From: an uncultured Bacilli bacterium | Lineage (GTDB): Bacteria > Bacillota_I > Bacilli_A > RFN20 > CAG-826 | Assembly (NCBI GenBank): GCA_934168325.1 | Contig: CAKPNG010000032.1 | Location: 1 to 18,200 of the forward strand | Direction: 5' to 3' | DNA: 18,200 nucleotides | Shown: positions 1 to 7,608 of the stretch, in pieces | Numbering within the stretch: position 1 is the stretch's first letter | Layout: the number at the start of each line of letters is the position of its first letter | Notes under the pieces: model-generated | Seen by the model: the letters and a program-made list of their open reading frames with translations, nothing else | Databases searched by the model: none | Told to the model about the DNA's origin: nothing | Translations under genes and position numbers: made by a program

Positions 1-111
1 TTGCAAATATGGTTTTCGGAAGTAATACTTAATTGTATTTAATTTTAGGGAGACCTACAACAAAGGGACACAATCAATATAGTAAAAATTAAGTTTTAAA
101 ATAAAACTATT
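1..111. other. Unassigned sequence downstream of rimO
   Basis: No gene can be supported here. All three plus-strand frames stop within about 45 nt. The longest is a 13-codon open tail from base 1 ending in TAA at 40-42, which could be the 3' end of a gene lying to the left, but it is too short to identify. Bases 49-72 are less AT-rich than their surroundings and resemble neither neighbouring coding sequence nor a recognisable RNA. The right edge holds the probable rimO terminator. Confidence 0.3.
81..108 (-). terminator. Weak terminator-like hairpin after rimO
   Basis: Read on the minus strand, AGTTTT (108-103) pairs with AAAACT (97-92) across a 5-nt loop and is followed by TTAATTTTT. It lies directly after the rimO stop codon. 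The stem is only 6 bp and AT-rich, so it may be weak. Confidence 0.4.
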
Positions 112-1401
112 CTAAATTTCTTTAGAATATAAATCATAAACAAAAGCATCCGTAATAACAATTTCTACAATATCACCAAGTTTATGATTTTTATCGGTTT
201 TCATATAAATATCACCATCAATATCATCTGTAGCATTAAATGATGTTCTTACTAGATATGTTCCATTATCTTCTCCAACAACGATAGCTTTATATTGTTT
301 TCCAATCATTTGTTTATTAAGTTCATAAGATATTTTTTTAGCTAAGCGCATAATTCTATCTTTTCTTTCAATCTTAACTTCTTCATCTACTTGTGGAGTT
401 AATTTATAAGCGTAAGCCATTTTTTCATTAGAATAAGTAAATACACCAATATGGTGATATGGATGTTCTTTTAAATATTTTTCTAATATTTCTATATCTT
501 CTTCAGTCTCTGTAGGATAACCAACGATTAAAGTACATCTAAAAATAGCTTCAGGAATTTCTTTCTTTATATAATCATACATATTTGATAATGATTCATA
601 TGTATCATTACGATTCATTAATCTTATAATTCGATCACTAGCATGTTGAATAGGTAAATCAAAATAAGGGACTATGTGTTTACTATTTTTAATTGTTTGA
701 ACAATTTCTTCAGTTAATTCATTAGGATATATGTAATAAACACGTATAAATTCTATACCTTCTATGTCATCTAACTCTTTTAATAAAGTTGATAAAGTTA
801 TATTTTTATCTTTAAAATCTTTTCCGTAATATGCAGTATCTTGAGCGATTACATTAATTTCTTTTATTCCTCTTTTTACAGCATTTTTAGCATAATTAAC
901 TAAATCAATTAATGGTAGTGAATAATATGTTCCTCTTAAATTAGGAATAATACAAAAACCACATTTGTGATTACATCCTTCACTAATTTTTAAAAAGATT
1001 GAAAATTCATTATCTTCTTCAATTCTATTAAAGATATCGTACTTTTTAAAATTGTCAATATTAAGAAGATTATTTAATATAGAGCCAAGATTTTTAAAAT
1101 CTTTAAATCCAACAAATAAGTCGACTTTTGGGAACTTTTTGTGCAAAATATCATGATATTTTTCAACTAAGCATCCTAAAACTACTAGCTTTTTATTAAG
1201 TGTTTCAAGATAAGAAATTGTGTCAAAAGATTCATCTTCAGCATCATGAATAAAAGCACATGTATTAACAATAATTAAATCAGCAACTGTTTCATCAACA
1301 ACAATTTCAAAATTAGATTTATCATTAAATAAACCTAAAACAGCTTCACTATCAACTCTATTTTTAGAACATCCTAAATTTACTAAACAAACTTTAATCA
1401 T
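112..1401 (-). CDS. rimO: Ribosomal protein S12 methylthiotransferase RimO
   Basis: Radical SAM enzyme that adds a methylthio group to the conserved aspartate of ribosomal protein S12. The N-terminal UPF0004 domain has its three cluster cysteines at C11 (NLGCSKNRVDSE), C48 (NTCAF) and C77 (LGCL). The radical-SAM CX3CX2C cluster is C143-C147-C150. A C-terminal TRAM domain fills about the last 65 residues and contains ATDDIDGDIY. The NLGCSKN signature and acidic TRAM segment favour RimO over MiaB or MtaB. Length is about 429 residues, normal for the family. An in-frame GTG nine bases upstream (1410) is possible, but the ATG at 1401-1399 overlaps the malQ TGA as ATGA, the usual coupled arrangement, so it is preferred. 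The gene ends in TAG. Confidence 0.93.
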   Translation of the reverse strand: MIKVCLVNLGCSKNRVDSEAVLGLFNDKSNFEIVVDETVADLIIVNTCAFIHDAEDESFDTISYLETLNKKLVVLGCLVEKYHDILHKKFPKVDLFVGFKDFKNLGSILNNLLNIDNFKKYDIFNRIEEDNEFSIFLKISEGCNHKCGFCIIPNLRGTYYSLPLIDLVNYAKNAVKRGIKEINVIAQDTAYYGKDFKDKNITLSTLLKELDDIEGIEFIRVYYIYPNELTEEIVQTIKNSKHIVPYFDLPIQHASDRIIRLMNRNDTYESLSNMYDYIKKEIPEAIFRCTLIVGYPTETEEDIEILEKYLKEHPYHHIGVFTYSNEKMAYAYKLTPQVDEEVKIERKDRIMRLAKKISYELNKQMIGKQYKAIVVGEDNGTYLVRTSFNATDDIDGDIYMKTDKNHKLGDIVEIVITDAFVYDLYSKEI

Positions 1402-2846
1402 CTTCCACACATCTCATTCATTTTAACAATCATAGGCAATACTTTAATAAAATCTTTATAATTCTTCAATCTAAAAGTCCAATTTATATCACCTGCAACA
1501 CCTGGAGTATTAATTCTAGCTTTATTATCTAATCCTAAATAATCTTGAATAGGAATAATTGATAATTCACAAATAGATTTATGAGCATATTCAATAAATT
1601 TCCAATTAGTTTTTTTAGATTTAATGCCTTCATATCTAAATTTAATAGATAATATTTCTTTTTTCTCTTTCGTTAAATTTTTATAAAAGCCAACTATTGT
1701 TTCATTATCATGACTACCCGTATAAATTATTTGCTTTTCTTTTGTTTCAAAAGCATTATCAAAAATAGAGAATTGCAAAATATTCATACCTGGTAAATCA
1801 AAATCATCACGCAATTTATAAACAGATGGGAATACATCTCCTAAATCTTCAACAATAAGTCTATCAAGTATATTCTCCTTCTTTAATAATTCAAAGAAAG
1901 GATGTCCAAGACCATTTTCCCATTTACCATTAACAGCATTTTTACTACCAAAAGGAATACTATAATAAGTATCAAAAGCTCTAAAATGATCAAGTCTTAA
2001 TACATCATACTTTCTCAAAGCTTTTATGATTCTATTATTAAAGAAAGAATAATTATTATCTTTCATATATTCAACATCATAACATGGATTACCCCATAAT
2101 TGACCTAAAGGAGAAAAATAATCTGGTGGTACACCAGCAACCATTTTAGGTGAACAATCTCTATAATTAATCAAAAATTCATCTAAATGTCCAAAAAAAT
2201 CACTACTATTTAAGCCAACGTAAAATGGTAAATCACCAATTAGCTTAACATCACATTTTTCTAATTCTTTTTTTAATAATTCTAATTGACAAAATAACTT
2301 ATATTGAACCCAGTATATAAAATTAATTTTTTTACTATATTTAATTAATAATTCCTTATCATTATAGAAAGCTTCTTTGTCTTTTTTATTCCATTCGTAA
2401 AGAACTTTATTATGATTCTTCTTTAATAAAATTTGAAATAAAGCGTACTTTTCTAACCATGAATTTTCGCTTAAAAATTTCAAAAAGTCTTCAGAACCCA
2501 CATCTTTTTGTAATTTATAAGCATTTTGTAAATAATGCATTTTATAACTTCTTACTAAATTATAATCAATTTTATCTTTTGGAAATTCTGCTTTTTTAAG
2601 TTTCTTTATTAGTCCATCTTCTTTTAATAATTCTAAAGAAATATATATTGGATCAATTGCTGTGTCACAACTAGAAGCATAAGGTGAATTACAACAATCA
2701 ACAGGATTTAAAGGAAGTATTTGCCAATACTTAATACTGCCTTTATTTAATAATTTTACAAATTCATAACTAGGTTTTCCTAAGTCTCCAATTCCATAAT
2801 TTGATGGAAGACATGATATAGGACATAAAATACCATTACTACGCAT
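1398..2846 (-). CDS. malQ: 4-alpha-glucanotransferase (amylomaltase), GH77
   Basis: Transfers alpha-1,4-glucan segments between maltodextrins, releasing glucose, in cytoplasmic maltodextrin or glycogen metabolism. The GH77 landmarks are present in order: YWQILPLNP (40-48), the nucleophile in RLDHFRAF (D286), the acid/base in IVEDLG (E333), the transition-state aspartate in TGSHDNET (D380), and a late RINTPG segment. Length is 482 residues, typical of bacterial amylomaltase. The substrate-loop stretch around 55-68 reads SPYASSCDTAIDP where many homologues have GNP, a local variant that should not affect catalysis. A good ribosome site (AGGAG) lies 6 nt before the ATG. It is transcribed first and rimO follows with a 4-nt overlap; the two functions are unrelated, so the pairing is probably just compact packing. 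Confidence 0.95.
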   Translation of the reverse strand: MRSNGILCPISCLPSNYGIGDLGKPSYEFVKLLNKGSIKYWQILPLNPVDCCNSPYASSCDTAIDPIYISLELLKEDGLIKKLKKAEFPKDKIDYNLVRSYKMHYLQNAYKLQKDVGSEDFLKFLSENSWLEKYALFQILLKKNHNKVLYEWNKKDKEAFYNDKELLIKYSKKINFIYWVQYKLFCQLELLKKELEKCDVKLIGDLPFYVGLNSSDFFGHLDEFLINYRDCSPKMVAGVPPDYFSPLGQLWGNPCYDVEYMKDNNYSFFNNRIIKALRKYDVLRLDHFRAFDTYYSIPFGSKNAVNGKWENGLGHPFFELLKKENILDRLIVEDLGDVFPSVYKLRDDFDLPGMNILQFSIFDNAFETKEKQIIYTGSHDNETIVGFYKNLTKEKKEILSIKFRYEGIKSKKTNWKFIEYAHKSICELSIIPIQDYLGLDNKARINTPGVAGDINWTFRLKNYKDFIKVLPMIVKMNEMCGR

Positions 2847-2869
2847 ACATTCTCCTAAATTCCTTACTT

Positions 2870-2875
2870 ATTATA
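2870..2875 (-). promoter_or_regulatory. Probable -10 box of the malQ-rimO transcript
   Basis: A perfect TATAAT on the minus strand lies 24 nt upstream of the malQ ATG, followed by the AGGAG ribosome site. No good -35 is visible at 17 nt; TTGTCT occurs at only 13 nt. Confidence 0.5.
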
Positions 2876-2902
2876 CATAAAGTATAATAGACAATGTTAG
2901 TT

Positions 2903-2922
2903 TTTTTCATTTTTATGAAAAA
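2903..2922. other. AT-only hairpin between malQ and typA
   Basis: TTTTTCAT and ATGAAAAA form an 8-bp stem around a TTTT loop, followed by AATTTTT on the plus strand. It lies between divergent genes upstream of both promoters, so it has no obvious transcript to terminate. It may be a remnant terminator or simply AT-rich upstream DNA. Confidence 0.3.
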
Positions 2923-2948
2923 TTTTTATATATACATAGCTCAAATTA

Positions 2949-2974
2949 TGGTATAATTTCAAAGTTTTAGGAGG
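2949..2974 (+). promoter_or_regulatory. Extended -10 promoter and ribosome site of typA
   Basis: TGGTATAAT (2949-2957) is an extended -10 (TGnTATAAT), which can work without a good -35; none is obvious. AGGAGG (2969-2974) is 8 nt from the typA ATG at 2983. The 5' leader would be only about 20 nt, with no room for a riboswitch. Confidence 0.7.
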
Positions 2975-2982
2975 AAATTACT

Positions 2983-4797
2983 ATGGATTTAAGAAATATT
3001 GCTATTATCGCTCACGTAGACCATGGTAAAACAACCTTAGTTAATCAATTACTTAAATGTAGTGGTACTTTTAGAGATAACGAAAAATTACAAGATCGTG
3101 CAATGGATAGTAATGACATTGAAAGAGAAAGAGGAATTACTATTTTAGCTAAAACCACTTCTGTCATGTACAAAGATACAAAAATTAACATTCTTGACAC
3201 TCCAGGTCACGCTGACTTTGGCGGTGAAGTTGAAAGAATTATGAGAATGGTTGATGGTTGTTTACTATTGGTTGATGCTTTCGAAGGTACAATGCCTCAA
3301 ACACGATTCGTTTTAAAGAAAGCAATTGAAGCAAATGTTAAACCTATTGTTGTTATAAATAAAATTGATAGACCTAATGCTAATCCACAAAAAGCTGTTG
3401 ATGAAGTCCTATCATTATTTATTGAACTTGGTGCCCCTGATTCATTCCTTGATTTTAAAGTCGCTTATACAAGTGGATTAAATGGTACTAGCTCTTTAAG
3501 CAGTAACCCAGCAACACAAAAACCAGGCATGGATCCTATTTTTGATCTTATTTTATCTGAAATTCCTGCACCTAAAGTTGACCCTAATGGAAAACTTCAA
3601 TTCCAAGTTTGCTTATTAGATTATAACGATTATGTTGGTAGAATGGGAATTGGTAGAATTCAAAGAGGTTCAATTCATTTAAATGAAATCGTAAGTTGTG
3701 CTAGACTTGATGGAACAACTAAGAATTTTAAAGTATTAAAACTTATTGGCTATTACGGATTAAAGAAAGTTGAAATCGAAGAAGCTCATGCAGGTGAAAT
3801 TGTTGCTATCGCTGGTTTACCTGATATTAACGTTGGTGAAACAATTTGTGAAAATGGATTATATGATCCACTTCCACCACTTCATATTGATGAACCTACT
3901 CTTCAAATGACATTTGGTACTAATTCTTCTCCTTTTAGTGGCCAAGATGGTAAATTATTAACCGCTAGAAAAATCGAAGAAAGACTTTTTAAAGAACAAG
4001 AAAGAGATGTTTCATTAAAAGTTCAACGTGTTCAAAATTCTGAAAGTTGGATAGTTTCAGGTAGAGGTGAACTCCATTTAGGTATATTAATTGAAAATAT
4101 GCGTAGAGAAGGTTTTGAACTTGAAGTTAGCCGCCCAAAAGTTATTATTAAAGAAATCGATGGTGTTAAATGTGAACCATATGAAGATTTATCTGTTGAA
4201 GTTCCTAATGACTATGTTGGCGATATTATGACAAGTTTAGGAAGTAGAGATGCTGAACTTGTTGATATGACAAGTGATGATAATAATACAAAAATCAATT
4301 ATATAATTCCTTCAAGAGGCTTAATTGGTTTTGTTACTAATTTCTTAACTTTAACTAAAGGATATGGCATTATTTCTCATACTTTTAGTGAATATAGACC
4401 ATGTAAAGATAAAGTTATTGGTGAAAGACAAATTGGTGTTTTAGTTGCTACTGATAAAGGTAGTGCTACTCCTTATGCTATTCAACATATTGAAGATAGA
4501 GGAATTATGTTTATAGCTCCAACTACTGAAGTTTATGAAGGTATGATTATTGGTGAAAATAAATATGATACTGATTTAGCAGTTAATGTTTGTTTAACTA
4601 AGAATTTAACTAATCAAAGATCTGCTAATAAAGACCAAACTGTTGTATTAAAATCACCTAGAAAAATGTCACTTGAAGCTTGCTTAGACTATATAAATAG
4701 TGATGAACTTGTTGAAATTACTCCTACCACTTTCCGTATGAGAAAGAAAATTCTTAATACTGCTGAAAGAAAAAAGTGGGAAGCAAAAAATAAATAA
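2983..4797 (+). CDS. typA: Ribosome-associated translational GTPase TypA/BipA
   Basis: EF-G-like GTPase that binds the 70S ribosome and is needed for 50S assembly and growth under cold or other stress. The GTPase motifs are complete: G1 AHVDHGKTT (10-18), G2 RGITI (50-54), G3 DTPGH (72-76) and G4 NKID (126-129). EF-G-like domains II, III and V follow, then the BipA-specific C-terminal domain, whose segment RSANKDQTVVLKSPRKMSLE is typical of the family. Length is 604 residues, as usual (about 600-615). The start is fixed by AGGAGG 8 nt upstream. It is a single-gene unit with its own promoter and a terminator just past the TAA. Confidence 0.97.
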   Translation: MDLRNIAIIAHVDHGKTTLVNQLLKCSGTFRDNEKLQDRAMDSNDIERERGITILAKTTSVMYKDTKINILDTPGHADFGGEVERIMRMVDGCLLLVDAFEGTMPQTRFVLKKAIEANVKPIVVINKIDRPNANPQKAVDEVLSLFIELGAPDSFLDFKVAYTSGLNGTSSLSSNPATQKPGMDPIFDLILSEIPAPKVDPNGKLQFQVCLLDYNDYVGRMGIGRIQRGSIHLNEIVSCARLDGTTKNFKVLKLIGYYGLKKVEIEEAHAGEIVAIAGLPDINVGETICENGLYDPLPPLHIDEPTLQMTFGTNSSPFSGQDGKLLTARKIEERLFKEQERDVSLKVQRVQNSESWIVSGRGELHLGILIENMRREGFELEVSRPKVIIKEIDGVKCEPYEDLSVEVPNDYVGDIMTSLGSRDAELVDMTSDDNNTKINYIIPSRGLIGFVTNFLTLTKGYGIISHTFSEYRPCKDKVIGERQIGVLVATDKGSATPYAIQHIEDRGIMFIAPTTEVYEGMIIGENKYDTDLAVNVCLTKNLTNQRSANKDQTVVLKSPRKMSLEACLDYINSDELVEITPTTFRMRKKILNTAERKKWEAKNK

Positions 4798-4814
4798 CCT
4801 AAATCAAATTTTAA

Positions 4815-4842
4815 AAAAACATCTCAGTTTAGAGATGTTTTT
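4815..4842. terminator. Bidirectional intrinsic terminator between convergent genes
   Basis: An 11-bp perfect stem (4815-4825 with 4832-4842) encloses a 6-nt loop. It is flanked by A-runs on the left and T-runs on the right, so it can act for typA on the plus strand and for the galactokinase-like gene, whose stop is at 4846-4848, on the minus strand. Confidence 0.85.
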
Positions 4843-4845
4843 ATT

Positions 4846-5970
4846 TTATTTATTGATATTTATTTCAATTCCTAATATTGAAATATTACAAACATGGAAT
4901 TTATAATTTTGTAATGTATTTAAATAATTTAATAAATCATTAACATTTTTTGTTTCAACTATAAACATAAAACTATTAGTTGCTTCAGTATTTAAAGTTG
5001 TCAATGCAACATTTCTATTATATTGGCTTTTATAAACATTTGCTTCTAAATAATTTTTATATTTATTGTATGCTAAAAATCCACCAATTTCATAATTTGA
5101 CATATTAATTGTATCAAAAATTTTCGTAGTTATATCATTATCAGTATAAGCTTCTAATAAAGTTCTAATTCTTCTTTTTTCTTCAAAATAATGAGTTATA
5201 ACTAATTTCTCATAATTTTGTAAAGGGGAATAAGGTCCAAATAAATAAGGGAAACTGTATTGATAATTAATATTACTTAAAGAATTGACATGCATTAAAT
5301 TTTTAACTTTAAAATAAACATCATATAAACTCTTTAAATATCCATTATTTTGTTCATTATTTAAAGCTTCGCCATCTATAAATCTAACAAAAGCAAAACG
5401 ATCTAAATTATTAGTAATTGATTTAGACTCAACTTTATTACCTTCAATACTAAAATAAGAAATACCATCTTGGAAGAAAGCATTAACATAAAGTAAAGAT
5501 ACAGTTTTTCCAAAATAAATATTATATATTTTATGAACAATTGAGGACATTAAGATAGTATCCATCTTTAATTCATATAAAATATTTAAAGATTCAATAA
5601 AATTAATTAAAAAATTAAGTTCATAACCTTCATTATGCTTGATTGTTGAATGGCATGAAATACTAATTCCATCAAAATTAGTTAACAAATTACGTTCTTT
5701 CAAATTTAAAACTAAATAATTTAAGCAACTTATTAAAGATTTTTCATCTTTATATTTCTTAACACTAATACTAAATTTAGTCTTTTCTTTATCTTCATAA
5801 ATTAAAACAATATCATCTTTATATTTAGATGCTATCGATTGAAAATAAAGTTCTTTAATATTACAACAAACAATACTACCTTCATTAAAATCACTAAATT
5901 TGCCTAACATTAAAAAAGGTGTATGTGATGTAATCACTACATTGTTATTCTTAATATGTGAAGTTTTCAT
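4846..5970 (-). CDS. Galactokinase-like GHMP-fold protein, probably inactive
   Basis: About 374 residues, the length of a galactokinase, with family landmarks recognisable in order but decayed. Residues 17-31 (TPFLMLGKFSDFNEG) resemble the galactokinase signature PGRVNLIGEHTDYNGG, keeping G, D, N and G. Residues 99-106 (FDGISISC) match the strand before the ATP loop, but the Gly-Ser-rich loop itself (GLSSSAS) is replaced by residues 106-119, HSTIKHNEGYELN. Residues 258-274 (ITHYFEEKRRIRTLLEA) resemble the RH..tE..R..eA helix. The late glycine motif (TGGGFGG) is also absent. I infer a pseudoenzyme, perhaps binding sugar or acting as a regulator; this is from motif reading only. The start at 5970 is chosen over 5988 because GGTGA lies 10 nt before it and the -10 box would leave 5988 essentially leaderless. 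No frameshift or stop, so it appears maintained. Confidence 0.55.
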   Translation of the reverse strand: MKTSHIKNNNVVITSHTPFLMLGKFSDFNEGSIVCCNIKELYFQSIASKYKDDIVLIYEDKEKTKFSISVKKYKDEKSLISCLNYLVLNLKERNLLTNFDGISISCHSTIKHNEGYELNFLINFIESLNILYELKMDTILMSSIVHKIYNIYFGKTVSLLYVNAFFQDGISYFSIEGNKVESKSITNNLDRFAFVRFIDGEALNNEQNNGYLKSLYDVYFKVKNLMHVNSLSNINYQYSFPYLFGPYSPLQNYEKLVITHYFEEKRRIRTLLEAYTDNDITTKIFDTINMSNYEIGGFLAYNKYKNYLEANVYKSQYNRNVALTTLNTEATNSFMFIVETKNVNDLLNYLNTLQNYKFHVCNISILGIEININK

Positions 5971-5996
5971 AATATTTCTCTCACCCATCTTTAATA

Positions 5997-6002
5997 ATTA
6001 TA
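5997..6002 (-). promoter_or_regulatory. Probable -10 box of the galactokinase-like gene
   Basis: A perfect TATAAT on the minus strand, 26 nt before the preferred ATG at 5970. The -35 position has only TTTAAG, a weak match. Confidence 0.5.
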
Positions 6003-6055
6003 ATATAAAAATACGATTTCTTAAAGGTTGAATATAATATTCTTCATCAAGATAC

Positions 6056-6096
6056 TATTCGATACTAATGTTTTAAATTATCATTAGTATCGAATA
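6056..6096. repeat. 15-bp perfect inverted repeat (terminator or operator)
   Basis: TATTCGATACTAATG (6056-6070) and its exact reverse complement (6082-6096) flank an 11-nt loop. It starts 16 nt after the stop codon of the interrupted lipoprotein gene and lies upstream of the promoter of the next minus-strand gene. No T-run follows on the minus strand, so it is not a textbook intrinsic terminator. It could protect a 3' end, act as a weak terminator or be a protein-binding site. Confidence 0.6.
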
Positions 6097-6112
6097 ATTA
6101 ATAACTTAATAA

Positions 6113-7516
6113 TTAAGCAGCATCAGCTACACTTGGCATAATCATGAAATAATAAGTTCCATAATTATAATCAATATCACTTTCAAACGAGACTGTAATT
6201 TCTTTACCATTTACTACTTTAGTAGCTGAATATGTACCCGATTTATCTTGAGTAGCTTCACTATATCCTTCTCTTACTAAGATCTTTTTATAACTTTCAC
6301 AAAGTGCTTCGCCTTCTTTACTTCCACTTAAATTATCAAATTGGAATTGTAAATCACCCGTTGCAGCATCAACATATAAAGAAATTATTGAATGATTATC
6401 TTCAGTTGTAGGAACTGCTTTTAATAAAGTTTCATCATTATTAAATATTTCAAGAACTTCAGAATAATTAGGATGTGATTTAAATATATCTACCCAAGTT
6501 AAACCAGCAATTGTATCTTTAACTTTACTGGTATCAATAAGATTTGCTTGTTTTCCAAAATCTGTATATGTTTCGATTGCTCTATCACTAACGGTATGAG
6601 CTCCAGCAGGAGTAAAATTATTAAAAATAACGCTATCATCAGTAATTTTAATACTTAAATCTTTAACTTCGACTCCATATAAAGATGAAAATACATAAGT
6701 TGTATCATATCCATTATAATAACGATCATGATTTAAAGTATAAGTATCACCCTCTTTATCAAAGAATAATGAAGAAATAGCAAATGTTGGTAAATAACTT
6801 CCAGGAAATTCATAATCTTCTTCATTTCCGTTTTTATAATAATTATCAACAATTTTAGCAGCATGTTGAGCTTTATTACCAACTTTATAAATAGCAGCTT
6901 GTGTATTTAATCCACCATTAGCATAATAAGTTTCATAAGTCATTGCTTCAGGAGTTGCATAAACTACACCACTAGCTCCTTTTTTAACTTCATCTTTACC
7001 AAAAACACCTTTTTCAGTAGTTAAAGCAGCTTTCCAGTTATTTGTTTGTAGTTTTTTCATAGCACTAGCGAATGTTGCATCTTCTTCACCTTTTAAAGGC
7101 TCTGTATTTAAAACAGCTTTTTCACCTTTAGGAATAGCATTAAATCTACCAGTAAAACTTATATCTGTAACGACATTTATACCCATGATTTCTTCTGTTG
7201 CTTGTTTATAAACACCAGCAATGGTTGCTAAATCCCCTTCTTTACTTACTCCAAGTTTAAGTTGATCTATTTCATAACCACTCATACCATAGAAAGATAC
7301 GCTAAAATTATTTAATGTTTCTTTTGAAAGATTTGTTAAATTAACGCTATATACACCTTCACTTTCTAATGTAAGATCTTCAATTTTTATTCCTTTAAAT
7401 CCATTATCAAAACCAAGACTTCCCCATTTATAAGCTTCTCCAGTATCATAATCACCGATAACTTCAGTTCTAATTACATTATCTATTCCTAAAGTAACAG
7501 TAATTGCAGTATCAAC
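6113..7516 (-). pseudogene. 3' part of lipoprotein gene split by IS66
   Basis: Reading from the target duplication at 7516 in the frame of the 5' part gives one uninterrupted frame to TAA at 6113. Removing the IS and one duplication copy restores a protein of 572 residues, of which this part supplies 109-572. An internal Met (7285, restored residue 183) has no ribosome site, so this half is probably not translated. The restored protein is secreted, hydrophilic and rich in beta-prone Thr, Tyr and Asp. It looks internally repeated: KILRVLTEGYRATLNFET (30-47) resembles MKKLQTNNWKAALTTE (258-273), and GIKIEDLTL (147-155) resembles VEVKDLSI (387-394). I do not recognise the family; tandem beta-rich lipoprotein modules of the LolA/LppX type are a possibility only. 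Confidence 0.8.
7509..7516. repeat. Target-site duplication, left copy (GTATCAAC)
   Basis: Eight bases identical to 10165-10172 directly abut the left end of the IS. An 8-bp duplication is the hallmark of IS66-family insertion. Confidence 0.95.
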
Positions 7517-7537
7517 GTATAAGTAAAAGATTTACAC
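7517..7537. repeat. IS66 left terminal inverted repeat
   Basis: Begins GTATAAGTAAAAGATTT and matches the right end over 20 of 21 positions; the mismatch is at position 18. Confidence 0.9.
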
Positions 7538-7570
7538 CAATTATACAAAATAAAGTTTTAATAATGTTTA

Positions 7571-7595
7571 TCCGCCAAATTACGCCAATGGCGGA
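7571..7595. other. GC-rich stem-loop at the 3' end of the IS66 genes
   Basis: TCCGCCA (7571-7577) pairs with TGGCGGA (7589-7595) around an 11-nt loop, close after the tnpC stop at 7609. The surrounding 7570-7610 is strikingly GC-rich for this genome. It has no T-run, so it is more likely a transcript-end stabiliser or a transposition-related structure than a simple terminator. Confidence 0.55.
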
Positions 7596-7608
7596 TTCGG
7601 CGCGACGC

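Noticed and set aside
1..111. Possible insertion sequence end or CRISPR-like repeat in the GC-richer block at 49-72
   Set aside because: Only one copy is visible, with no inverted partner or repeat spacing in the window; not supportable.
7286..7608. Apparent intergenic space of over 300 bases
   Set aside because: It is explained by the continuation of the lipoprotein frame (to 7516) plus the left end of the IS66 element.
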